Shown here one piece after another: positions 51,023 to 58,986 of a stretch of DNA of 64,000 nt. A program made the translations under genes and the position numbers. Within the stretch, counting starts at the first letter, position 1; each line of letters begins with the position of its first letter. Under the pieces are notes generated by a model, which ran no database searches, had not been told where the DNA came from, and saw nothing but the letters and a program-made list of their open reading frames with translations. Source of the DNA: Acidimicrobiia bacterium (lineage in GTDB: Bacteria > Actinomycetota > Acidimicrobiia > Spongiisociales > ZC4RG35); NCBI GenBank assembly GCA_025928935.1, contig JAICNB010000004.1, positions 19,687-83,686 of the forward strand. Reading direction: 5' to 3'.

Positions 51023-52672
51023 ATGCCGACTACCACTGCTTTTCAGATCTGCGACCAGCTCAGCGAGTCCTACGCCGACCTTTCCCCGATGGCGGCCACC
51101 TTTGCCGGGGTCCCGGGTCGTGATCATCTCTGGGACGACCTATCCCCTGACGGTGAGGCGGCGAAGGCGGCTCTCTACGCAGCAGGGATCACCCAGCTGG
51201 AGCCCCACCTGGACGACCCGGACCCGGTGCAGGCGTCCGCGGCCAGGGTGGCCAAAGCCCATCTCGAGTCGGTCCTCCGCCGTCATGAGATGGGGCACTG
51301 GAAGCGTGATCTGAATCACATCGACTGCCCGTTTCAGAGTGCCCGTGACACCTTCGACATCGTGCCCAAGGAGGGCGCCGCCGCATGGGAGGCGATCGCT
51401 GCCCGTCTCGGTGCGTGGGACAGACTGCTGGAGGGTTACAGGGCGAGTCTGCAGGTGGGTTTGGACGACGGAGACGTGGTGGCGCGGCGACAGGTCGTCA
51501 CCGTGGTGGATCAGGTGCGGGCCGTTGCCGAAGGCTCGCGGTTCACCGATATGGTCTCCCGGGCCGCTGCAACGGGTGGAGACGTGGATTCGGTGACCGG
51601 GGCCGCGACCGCAGCTCGGGCCGCCTCGGCACGGTTCGCTGACTGGCTGGAGGCGGATTATCTTCCCCGCACCATCCCGGTGGACGCCTGCGGCCGGGAG
51701 CGTTACCTGACCGATGCCGAGTACTACCTCGGCATGGACCTCGACGTGGATGAGGCCTACGAGTGGGGGTGGTCAGAGGTGCATCGCCTCATCGACGAGA
51801 TGCGGGCGACGGCGAAAGAGATCGACCCCGACAAGGGCATCGAGGAAGTGATCCATCTGCTCGACACCGATCCGGCCCGATCGTCACCCGACCATCAGTC
51901 CTTCGCCCAGTTCGTCCGGTCGATCCAGGAAGAAGCCGTGGACCAGCTCGAGGGCGACGCCTTCGACGTGCCGCCGGAGATTCGAGAGGTGACGGTCAAT
52001 CTGGCCCCACCCGGGGGCAGCCTCGGTGCCTGGTACCACGGGCCGTCGGAGGACCTGACCCGGCCCGGCTCGATCTGGTACGCCCTCGGTGAGCGTCCCC
52101 GGATTCCCCACTGGCAGGAGGTGGCCACGGCCTATCACGAAGGCTTTCCGGGTCATCATCTTCAGGTCGGGGTGGCGGTGCTCCAGCGTGAGAACCTCTC
52201 CCGATTCCACCGACTGTTCGTCTGGTACCCCGGGTCGGGAGAGGGCTGGGCGCTCTACGCGGAGAGGCTCATGGACGAGCTCGGCTATTTCGACAACCCC
52301 GACTATCGGCTCGGGCTCCTGGCCAGTCAGCTGTTCCGATCGACTCGGGTGGTGGTCGATATCGGCGCCCATCTCGAGAAGCGGATCCCTGACGACGCAC
52401 CACTGCATGCGGGTGAGATATGGGATCACGACATCGCCGTCGACTACATGGTGCAGATCGGGCTTCAGGCTCCGGACGTCGCCGGCTCCGAGGTGCTGAG
52501 ATATCTCGGGATCCCTGGCCAGGCCATCTCCTACAAAGTGGGGGAGAGGGAGATCCTGGACATCCGCCGCGAAGCGATGGCGAACGGCGACTTCGACGCC
52601 AAGGGGTTCCATCGCAGGTTGTTGGAGGCCGGGGCTATCGGCCTCGATCAGTTGCGCGACCGCATGGGTTGA
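51023..52672 (+). CDS. DUF885 family protein (putative metallopeptidase)
   Basis: 549 residues of the DUF885 family. The late block VATAYHEGFPGHHLQVGVA is an HExxH-like metal-binding motif (HEGFPGHH), and GEGWALYAERLMDELGYF supplies the downstream Glu as in gluzincins. No signal peptide is seen. The ATG (MPTTTAFQICDQLSESY) lies well inside a longer ORF. The stop abuts the convergent LysM-M23 stop as TGATCA. Confidence 0.88.
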   Translation: MPTTTAFQICDQLSESYADLSPMAATFAGVPGRDHLWDDLSPDGEAAKAALYAAGITQLEPHLDDPDPVQASAARVAKAHLESVLRRHEMGHWKRDLNHIDCPFQSARDTFDIVPKEGAAAWEAIAARLGAWDRLLEGYRASLQVGLDDGDVVARRQVVTVVDQVRAVAEGSRFTDMVSRAAATGGDVDSVTGAATAARAASARFADWLEADYLPRTIPVDACGRERYLTDAEYYLGMDLDVDEAYEWGWSEVHRLIDEMRATAKEIDPDKGIEEVIHLLDTDPARSSPDHQSFAQFVRSIQEEAVDQLEGDAFDVPPEIREVTVNLAPPGGSLGAWYHGPSEDLTRPGSIWYALGERPRIPHWQEVATAYHEGFPGHHLQVGVAVLQRENLSRFHRLFVWYPGSGEGWALYAERLMDELGYFDNPDYRLGLLASQLFRSTRVVVDIGAHLEKRIPDDAPLHAGEIWDHDIAVDYMVQIGLQAPDVAGSEVLRYLGIPGQAISYKVGEREILDIRREAMANGDFDAKGFHRRLLEAGAIGLDQLRDRMG

Positions 52673-53815
52673 TCAGCAGCCGTTGGCTACCAGCGTCGGG
52701 TTGGGGTTGATGGCCACGCCGTCCCGGTACATGCCGAAATGGAGATGAGGGGTGGTGCCGGCTGCGTTCCCCGAGTTGCCCACGTAGCCGATCACGTCGC
52801 CGGCGCCGACCTCACCCTTCTTGCCCGCGCTATCGAGATGGGAGCCGAGATATCTGATCCCGTCACTGCCGTACAGGTTGACCTGAAGGCCCCCGATCGT
52901 TCCCTCGATCAGTTCGGCGGTGCCGGAGACGGGGGCCCGGACCGGCGATCCCTTCGGGGAGAAGATGTCGTTGCCCTCGTGGAATCGCTCACCACCGCGC
53001 GGGAAGCCCCAGTCGTTGAAATAGCTGCCGTCTTCGATCGGGCACACCCAGCCTGACCCACCCGGGACCTTCAGCGTCTGTCCCGATCGGATGAGGTTCA
53101 CATCGGACAACCCATTCATGTCGGCGATTGTCGAGATGTTGGTTCCGTATTTGGCCGCGATGTCGCCGAGGCGATCACCCGATTGGACGACGTAAGTCCC
53201 CTCGCCGCCACTCCCTGACCCGACGAATGCGGGACCGTCGAGGAAGAGACGGGTCCCCGTGTAGACCTTGCCGTTGACCAGGCCGTTGGCCGCGGCGATC
53301 TGGTCGGGGGACACGCCGGAGTACTTGCCGGCGATGGCGTCAAGCGTCTCACCCCGCTGAACGACGTGATAGCGGCCCGTTCTCGAAGACCCGTCGCTTT
53401 CACCGTCGGTTGCGGTTGCGGAACCCGGCGACTTCTTGCGTGTGGCCGGAATCATCAGCTCCTGACCTGGGCGGATCAAGTCGGGGTTGACCAGATCGTT
53501 GGCGGCGGCGATGTCCCTGGCGCTGGATCCATAGGCGCGGGCGATGCGGTATAGCGACTCACCCTGGGCCACGACGTGGACCTGTTCCAGCGATCCGTCC
53601 TCGCCGGGTATCAGCAGCACGTGGCCGGGGTGTATCAGATCGGGATTGGCGAGCTCGTTGAACTCGACCAGATCCGAGACGGAAACGCCGTGGTCACGTG
53701 CGATCTCACTGACCGTGTCCCCGCGCTGCACGGTGTACTCCACCGAAAAGAGAGCAACAGTCAGCGCGATAACCGTGCCAACGACGAGGGCGCGGGCGCG
53801 TCTTTTGACCGGCAT
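52673..53815 (-). CDS. LysM-repeat M23-family peptidoglycan endopeptidase
   Basis: 380 residues: an N-terminal anchor or signal (ALVVGTVIALTVALFSVEY), four LysM repeats (YTVQRGDTVSEIARDHGV, HVVAQGESLYRIARAYG, YHVVQRGETLDAIAGKYSG, YVVQSGDRLGDIAAKYG) and a C-terminal LytM/M23 domain with ligands in RFHEGNDIF and TPHLHFGMY. It binds and cleaves cell wall. GGAG lies 10 bp upstream of the ATG. Confidence 0.93.
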   Translation of the reverse strand: MPVKRRARALVVGTVIALTVALFSVEYTVQRGDTVSEIARDHGVSVSDLVEFNELANPDLIHPGHVLLIPGEDGSLEQVHVVAQGESLYRIARAYGSSARDIAAANDLVNPDLIRPGQELMIPATRKKSPGSATATDGESDGSSRTGRYHVVQRGETLDAIAGKYSGVSPDQIAAANGLVNGKVYTGTRLFLDGPAFVGSGSGGEGTYVVQSGDRLGDIAAKYGTNISTIADMNGLSDVNLIRSGQTLKVPGGSGWVCPIEDGSYFNDWGFPRGGERFHEGNDIFSPKGSPVRAPVSGTAELIEGTIGGLQVNLYGSDGIRYLGSHLDSAGKKGEVGAGDVIGYVGNSGNAAGTTPHLHFGMYRDGVAINPNPTLVANGC

Positions 53816-53887
53816 GAAGGTCCAACTCCTTCAGGCCCCTTTTTCCGTCCGCGAATCCACCCTAACCGGAGATCGCGAAATTGCCAC

Positions 53888-54946
53888 CTAAACGCGTTCA
53901 TGTTTCGCCGAGACCCTCAGACCCGGTTTGCCGGCGAGAAGACGGAGCTGGCCGCAGGCGGCATCGATGTTCCGCCCGCGCGTGTCACGGAGCGTGACAT
54001 TGACTCCGCGACGGGCCAACTCCCGGCTGAAGGCGCTGATGGCAGCCTCACTCGACGCCTTTTCACTGGTCATTGGGGTTGGGTTGAGAGCGATGAGGTT
54101 GACGTGGGCCCGAAGACGGCGAGCGATTCCAGCCAGCTTGACCGCCTGATCCTCGCTGTCGTTGACCGAGTCCATCATCGTCCATTCGATCGAGATGCGC
54201 CGCCGCTTCTTCTCGAAGTAGCCGGACGCAGCAGCCTCGAGCTCTTCCAACGGGTATCGACGGTTGATCGGGACCAGGCTGTTCCGCAACTCGTCGTCGG
54301 CCGCATGGAGGCTGACGGCCAGAGAGACCGGCCAGGGCTCCTCGGCGAGTCGTCTGATGCCGGGCACCAGGCCGACTGTCGAAACCGTGATCGACCTCGC
54401 CGACATGCCCATCACCTCGACGATCCGGCGAATGGCTTCCCGAACCCGGTCATAGTTCGCCAGCGGCTCGCCCATCCCCATGAACACCACATTGGTGAGG
54501 TGATCCGGTGTCCCCGGCATGCCGATCTGGCGGAGGAACGCCCGTGCGTATGCCACCTGCGCCACGATCTCGCCGGCATCCAGGTGGCGCTCGAAGCCGA
54601 ACTGGCCGGTGGCACAGAAGGTGCAGCCGAGAGCACATCCCGCCTGGCTCGAGATGCACAGCGTGGCCCGGCGGGGGTACCCCATCAGCACCGACTCGAT
54701 CGCCGCTCCGTCGGGGGCGCGAAAGAGCCACTTGCGGGTGGTGCCCCCGTCGGCCGACCTCTCGATCTCGACGTCGAAGGGCCAAAGGTCAGACAATTGC
54801 GCCCGCAAGGCCGTCGGGAGATTCGTCATGTCCTCGGTGCTCAGGACCGGTGTCTCGTACAACCAGCGTCGCAACTGATCGAGGCGATACGACGGCTCAC
54901 CGTCGAGGAGGTCGGCGAGGTCCTCCGGCTTGTGCAGGTAGGGCAC
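53888..54946 (-). CDS. rlmN: 23S rRNA (adenine2503-C2)-methyltransferase
   Basis: A radical SAM enzyme that methylates A2503 of 23S rRNA (and A37 of some tRNAs in E. coli). The radical SAM triad is CALGCTFCATG, with VFMGMGEPLANYD, SLHAADDELRNSLVPINRRYP and the C-terminal Cys in IDAACGQLR, the methyl-carrying residue of the family. The likely start is GTG at VPYLHKPEDLADLL (352 residues); the ORF start would overlap the HhH gene by 31 bp. Confidence 0.94.
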   Translation of the reverse strand: MPYLHKPEDLADLLDGEPSYRLDQLRRWLYETPVLSTEDMTNLPTALRAQLSDLWPFDVEIERSADGGTTRKWLFRAPDGAAIESVLMGYPRRATLCISSQAGCALGCTFCATGQFGFERHLDAGEIVAQVAYARAFLRQIGMPGTPDHLTNVVFMGMGEPLANYDRVREAIRRIVEVMGMSARSITVSTVGLVPGIRRLAEEPWPVSLAVSLHAADDELRNSLVPINRRYPLEELEAAASGYFEKKRRRISIEWTMMDSVNDSEDQAVKLAGIARRLRAHVNLIALNPTPMTSEKASSEAAISAFSRELARRGVNVTLRDTRGRNIDAACGQLRLLAGKPGLRVSAKHERV

Positions 54947-54948
54947 CG

Positions 54949-55269
54949 TCAGGCCAACGAGCGGGCCCGTTCGATCCAAGTTCTCGCCCTGGCGCCGCTC
55001 ACACCGGCAGCCTCGGCGATCTTGTCGGGTGTCGCCGACGCGAGCTTCGAGACGTCGTCGATCCCGGCACCCTTGAGTCGCCCGGCGAACACGGGCCCGA
55101 TCCCGTCGATGGCGTCGATGCTCATTGGCTCAGGGTCTGCCGATGCGACTCGCAGCACAGGTGGCTCGGGCTCGCGCGAGGCGGCCACCGAGATGAACCG
55201 GTCGCGCATCGCCCAGATCACGGCTGCGGCTGCGCCAACGATGCCGACCACCTTGGCCAGAGTCTTCAT
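54949..55269 (-). CDS. Membrane-anchored helix-hairpin-helix protein
   Basis: 106 residues from MKTLAKVVGIVGAAAAVIWAM, a single N-terminal helix. The C-terminal half is a helix-hairpin-helix unit of DUF4332 type: IDAIDGIGPVFAGRLKGAGIDDVSKLASATPDKIAEAAGVSGARARTWIERA. Such modules bind DNA or mediate protein contacts. It is 2 bp upstream of rlmN and divergent from the F420 gene. Confidence 0.8.
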   Translation of the reverse strand: MKTLAKVVGIVGAAAAVIWAMRDRFISVAASREPEPPVLRVASADPEPMSIDAIDGIGPVFAGRLKGAGIDDVSKLASATPDKIAEAAGVSGARARTWIERARSLA

Positions 55270-55318
55270 GGTGTCGGGATCGTACCCAACGCAGGCAGGA
55301 CCTACCCTGGCTCCCCTC

Positions 55319-56335
55319 ATGAAAGTGGACTTCTACTACCCGCCGAGCCCTCCCGAGCACGCCGGAGCGGCGGCTGTCGAGGCCCACGAAGCGGGGTACG
55401 ACGGGTTCTTCACCGCCGAAACCCAGCACGATCCGTTCTTTCCGCTCGCCCTGGCCGCAGTGGCGCAGCCCGGGCTGGACCTGGGGACCGCCATAGCCGT
55501 CGCCTTCCCCCGTTCACCGATGGTGATGGCGATGACCGCATGGGACTTGGCCCGCATGTCCGGCGGCCGGTTCATGCTCGGTTTGGGCACCCAGGTCAGG
55601 GCCCACATCGTTCGCCGCTTCTCCTCGACCTGGGACCGGCCGGTGCCACGCCTCCGGGAGTACATACAGGCCCTTCGGTCGATCTGGGCTTCGTTCCAGG
55701 ACTCGGACCCCTTGTCCTTCGAGGGCGAGTTCTACCGGTTTTCCCTGATCACGCCCTTCTTCAACCCGGGCCCGATCCGCCATCCCGACGTCCCGGTCTA
55801 CATCGCCGGTGTCGGCCCCTATCTGAGCCGGCTGGCAGGCGAGCTGTGTCAGGGCTTCCACGTCCACCCGTTCCATACCACCCGATATCTGGACCAGGTG
55901 GTGATCCCGGCCATCAGCAGCGGAGCCGGCGCGGCTGGTCGGACGATCGAGGACGTGGAGCTGGCGACCACGGTCTTCGTGATGACCGGCGAGACAGAGA
56001 CAGAGGTCGAGCAGGCGATGGACCCGGTGCGCCAGCAGATCGCCTTCTATGCCTCCACCCCTTCCTACCTGCCCGTTCTCGAGGCCGAAGGGTGGGATTT
56101 CGGCGGCGAGCTGAATGCCATGTCGAAGCGCGGAGAGTGGCAGGAGATGGCTGCGCTGGTGCCCGACGAGGCGGTCCTGACCGTCGGTGTGGCCGCCCCG
56201 ATCGACGGGCTGGCCAACGCGATCAGGGACCGATACGGCGACCGCGTGCAACGTATCGGCTTCTACACGATCGGGCCCACTCTCCATGCAGATCCCGACG
56301 CCCTTCGTCAGGTGATCGCCGGTCTGAAGGGCTAG
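55319..56335 (+). CDS. LLM-class F420-dependent oxidoreductase
   Basis: A 338-residue luciferase-like monooxygenase-fold protein: MKVDFYYPPSPPEHAG, EAGYDGFFTAETQHDPF, GTAIAVAFPRSPMVMAMTAWDLARMSGGRFMLGLGTQV, and FEGEFYRFSLITPFFNPGP, VPVYIAGVGPYLSRLAGELCQGF. The pattern is that of actinobacterial F420-dependent TIM-barrel enzymes (TIGR03617-like). The reaction is unknown. The true ATG is inside a very long ORF. The stop overlaps the convergent GGT stop (CTAG). Confidence 0.88.
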   Translation: MKVDFYYPPSPPEHAGAAAVEAHEAGYDGFFTAETQHDPFFPLALAAVAQPGLDLGTAIAVAFPRSPMVMAMTAWDLARMSGGRFMLGLGTQVRAHIVRRFSSTWDRPVPRLREYIQALRSIWASFQDSDPLSFEGEFYRFSLITPFFNPGPIRHPDVPVYIAGVGPYLSRLAGELCQGFHVHPFHTTRYLDQVVIPAISSGAGAAGRTIEDVELATTVFVMTGETETEVEQAMDPVRQQIAFYASTPSYLPVLEAEGWDFGGELNAMSKRGEWQEMAALVPDEAVLTVGVAAPIDGLANAIRDRYGDRVQRIGFYTIGPTLHADPDALRQVIAGLKG

Positions 56336-57885
56336 CCGGGCAGAATGACGGCCCGAGTGGTGTCGACCCGGGGGTCGGCGGCGGCGGCGACGACGGGGGG
56401 GTCGATAGCAATCACCGAGACGGGTCCCCAGTCCGACTGGGGGCCGGTGACCTCTTCGATCGAGTGCCCTCTTCTTCGTAGGTCGCTCACCGCGGCATGG
56501 GGAACTCCCGGCTCGATCTGGATCCGCGCCTCGGAGAACGGGCCGAAGTCCGCCACCGTCCACCGAGGGGCCCGTTGAGCGGCTTCGACATCGATGCCGG
56601 CCAACACCACACGCGCCGCCATCTGGGCCACGAGCTGTGGCTGCAGGGCCGCACCCCTGGTGCCCAGCACCAGCCTCGCCCGCTCCTCGTCCGTCCAGAT
56701 GGTGGGGGAAAGGGTGTGTCTGGGGCGCTTGCCGGGGCGTATCTCGTTGGGGTGGCCGGGAGTGGTGGTGAATCCGCTGCCCCGGTTGTGGAGCAGAAAT
56801 CCGCTGCGGCGGGCGCCAAAGTGGGATCCAGGCCCGGCGAAATTGGATTGGATGATCGAGACCGCCATCCCCTCGTGGTCGACGACACAGAGATAGGCGG
56901 TGCTCGACGGGGCACCGGTCCGTGGCCAGATGCCGGTGCGCGCCCTGTCGATGGTGGCCGCTGCCCGACGCAGGCGGTCCGGGTCGAGAAGCAAATGCGC
57001 CGGCAGTGGCGCATGGTCGGCGTCCGCCACGACGTCGTCACGCTCCCAGGCCACGGATCGGTACGCCTCGATCAGGAAATGCCACCAGTCGGGATGACCC
57101 GGGTCGTCCGGAGGCAACATCATCTCGAAGATGGCCAGGGTCGCCAGGCCGAGATACGCCTGGGAGTTGGGGGGAATGGTCCACGCCATCAGCCCACCAA
57201 TCGGGTAAGAGATAGGGCTGACCCACTCGGCATGGTCGCCGGCGAGATCCTCGATGAGGATGACGCCGTTGAGCTCCTCGACTATGTCTTCGGCAGGTCT
57301 GCCCCGATAGAAAGCGTCCCGGCCCCCGTCGGCGATGGCTTCGAGGGACCGTGCGAGCGCAGGCCGCCTGATCTGGTCTCCCGGGCTCACCACCAGGCCG
57401 TCCGGGTACAGCTCGCTCACGGCGGGGTGTCGCGCGTACACATGCGCCTCCTCGCCGAACCTCGCAGCCAGCTCGGTGCTCACTTCATAGCCCTCGATGC
57501 CGAGGGAGATGGCAGGGGCGAGGCAGTCCGCCAGCGACAGGCGACCGAGCTCCTGCGACAGCTTCGCCCAGCCGTCGACACAGCCGGGCACGGTGACGGA
57601 AAGTGGGTCGTGACGGCCGATCGTCCCCGAAGCAGGGTCTCGGGTCCTGGCCGCGGTCGCACCGGAGCCCGCTCGACCGGAGGCATTCAATGCTCGAGGC
57701 GTCTCCCATCCGGGACGATGAACCAGGGCGAAGAGGTCGCCTCCTATGCCACAGGTCTCCGGAGCGACCATCCCCTGTGTGGCAACGGCAGCGATGGCGG
57801 CATCGACCGCGTTCCCGCCTGATCCCAGCACGGACGCGGCGGCCTCCGTGGAGAGATGATGCGGAGTGGCGACGGCGCCGTTCAG
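56332..57885 (-). CDS. ggt: Gamma-glutamyltransferase family protein
   Basis: A 517-residue Ntn-hydrolase precursor. N-terminal family block GAVATPHHLSTEAAASVLGSGGNAVDAAIAAVA, active-site region SSTAYLCVVDHEGMAVSIIQSN where the Thr would become the new N-terminus after self-cleavage, RSGFLLHNRGSGF, RPRHTLSPTIW. No signal peptide, so cytoplasmic. No ATG, GTG or TTG fits between the upstream stop and the family start; CTG (CTGAAC, overlapping TGA) fits best. The alternative is the GTG of the ORF track, 30 codons further upstream. Confidence 0.87.
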   Translation of the reverse strand: MNGAVATPHHLSTEAAASVLGSGGNAVDAAIAAVATQGMVAPETCGIGGDLFALVHRPGWETPRALNASGRAGSGATAARTRDPASGTIGRHDPLSVTVPGCVDGWAKLSQELGRLSLADCLAPAISLGIEGYEVSTELAARFGEEAHVYARHPAVSELYPDGLVVSPGDQIRRPALARSLEAIADGGRDAFYRGRPAEDIVEELNGVILIEDLAGDHAEWVSPISYPIGGLMAWTIPPNSQAYLGLATLAIFEMMLPPDDPGHPDWWHFLIEAYRSVAWERDDVVADADHAPLPAHLLLDPDRLRRAAATIDRARTGIWPRTGAPSSTAYLCVVDHEGMAVSIIQSNFAGPGSHFGARRSGFLLHNRGSGFTTTPGHPNEIRPGKRPRHTLSPTIWTDEERARLVLGTRGAALQPQLVAQMAARVVLAGIDVEAAQRAPRWTVADFGPFSEARIQIEPGVPHAAVSDLRRRGHSIEEVTGPQSDWGPVSVIAIDPPVVAAAADPRVDTTRAVILPG

Positions 57886-58502
57886 AGCGACTTGAGGTCG
57901 GGGAGGACTCGGTTCAGGGCGTCGAGCACGGCGCGTACCACCGCTCTCGATTCCTCGTCCTCGACGTATGCGCACCCGATCAGATGACGCTCGGTCGCTT
58001 CGGTGACCACGACCACTTGCGCCACCGCCACCTTCCGTCCGCCCAAGGCGGGGATTTCCATCGACGAAACCGCGAGGGCGGTATCACGGTGTATGGCCTG
58101 CCGGACGGCATCGAGGGTCGCCTCGGCTATCTGTCGGGGGCGGGTCGACATGGCGGCTGCCCCCTTGGCGATGCCGGTGAAGACCTCGTTCTGCCAACGA
58201 AGGCTGACCGAGACCTCGGCCCGGGAGCCGTCGAGAACCTCGCCGACGTCGATGAGGGCGGGGCGAAAACCCGTTCCCAGGTCCGAGTCCGCCAGCTGGA
58301 CCACCGAAACCACTCTGCGGTCTATCTCCTCGCCGAAGAGTGCCTGGCTGAGCGACTGCACGTCCCGAACCACCTGCTTGGCGGGCTTGTTGCGCCGGGC
58401 GAGAACGTGGATCTCTTCGATATGCCCGTTCCCTGCGACGATCCTGGCAGCCTCGACACCGTCGATTCGGCTGATTTTCTCCTGGAGGGCGAGCAGGTCC
58501 AT
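57882..58502 (-). CDS. Conserved hypothetical protein
   Basis: 206 residues. The N-terminal part DLLALQEKISRIDGVEAARIVAGNGHIEEIHVLARRNKPAKQVVRDVQSL looks like a small alpha/beta domain. The C-terminal part alternates strands and helices (RAEVSVSLRWQNEVFTGIAKG, RQIAEATLDAVRQAI, ERHLIGCAYVEDEESRAVVRAVLDALNRVL). No catalytic motif or membrane helix. It is upstream of ggt with a 4-bp overlap. Family not recognised. Confidence 0.72.
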   Translation of the reverse strand: MDLLALQEKISRIDGVEAARIVAGNGHIEEIHVLARRNKPAKQVVRDVQSLSQALFGEEIDRRVVSVVQLADSDLGTGFRPALIDVGEVLDGSRAEVSVSLRWQNEVFTGIAKGAAAMSTRPRQIAEATLDAVRQAIHRDTALAVSSMEIPALGGRKVAVAQVVVVTEATERHLIGCAYVEDEESRAVVRAVLDALNRVLPDLKSL

Positions 58503-58585
58503 GACCGCCAGCGTACAGTTCGGCGCTCCAGTGGTCAGCCATAACCTGCCATTTCCTCTTGTTCAGGGTTGGCCGAGGCTCTAGA

Positions 58586-58607
58586 TTTGCCTTGGCTGGA
58601 AGGCAAA
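58586..58607 (+). repeat. 8-bp inverted repeat
   Basis: TTTGCCTT-GGCTGG-AAGGCAAA, perfect arms, followed directly by CAACCGGGCAACG. No U-tract. Confidence 0.6.
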
Positions 58608-58841
58608 CAACCGGGCAACGTGGGGCAGCCGAGGTCTTTGACCCCGTCTGTCCGGCCTATGGCGGGCGAAGTCAGGGGCCTTTTGACATGTGAAAAGGTT
58701 CCCCGTCAGGTTTCTTGCCGGGGAAAAAGAGGTGAGACCGGCGTCAGACGTCGGCCTTTGGTACGGACGCCCATCGATCCAATAGCGGAGCGGATCGTCA
58801 AACACCGGCACACAACGTCGGTGGAATAACGGCACCAAACA

Positions 58842-58952
58842 GGTGAGCGCCCATGATGAAGGCATATCTGGCCCGTAATCTCCACTGTGTCGCGAGCCTG
58901 GAGTCAGTGCTCGCCGGCACCCGGATCGGCTGATCAACGGCGCCGGCTCACC
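58842..58952 (+). promoter_or_regulatory. Candidate structured leader of the HD-GYP operon
   Basis: GGTGAGC and GCTCACC could close a domain of about 97 nt with an internal GCGAGC/GCTCGC stem-loop, 34 nt before the ATG. A riboswitch-like or processing element is possible. Seen by eye only. Confidence 0.35.
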
Positions 58953-58986
58953 AAAGACGTCACGACATGTCAGATAAAAGGGGCTC

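Larger units (their letters stand above)
58503..58986 (+). other. 484-bp structured spacer upstream of the HD-GYP pair
   Basis: No credible gene. It holds several potential hairpins: TTTGCCTT-N6-AAGGCAAA near the left end, CCTTTT-N8-AAAAGG, CCCCG-N13-CGGGG followed by AAAAAG, and a long-range pairing GGTGAGC/GCTCACC about 100 nt apart that encloses GCGAGC-N11-GCTCGC and ends just before AAGGGG and the HD-GYP ATG. I could not match it to a known riboswitch. Confidence 0.5.

Noticed and set aside
53576-55318. Very long plus-strand ORF (919 codons) running into the F420 oxidoreductase
   Set aside because: Only the part after the ATG MKVDFYYP resembles a protein; the upstream part is antisense to LysM-M23, rlmN and the HhH gene, which carry clear family motifs.
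58590-58700. c-di-GMP (GEMM) riboswitch upstream of the HD-GYP genes
   Set aside because: GGCAAAC is present, but the rest of the conserved core (GAAA tetraloop, GGGACGCAAAGCC, receptor GGTAGC) cannot be found in order.
58569-58829. 86-codon ORF in the long spacer
   Set aside because: Its composition is unlike the neighbours, it has no ribosome-binding site and no recognisable motif, and it overlaps several hairpins. Treated as non-coding.
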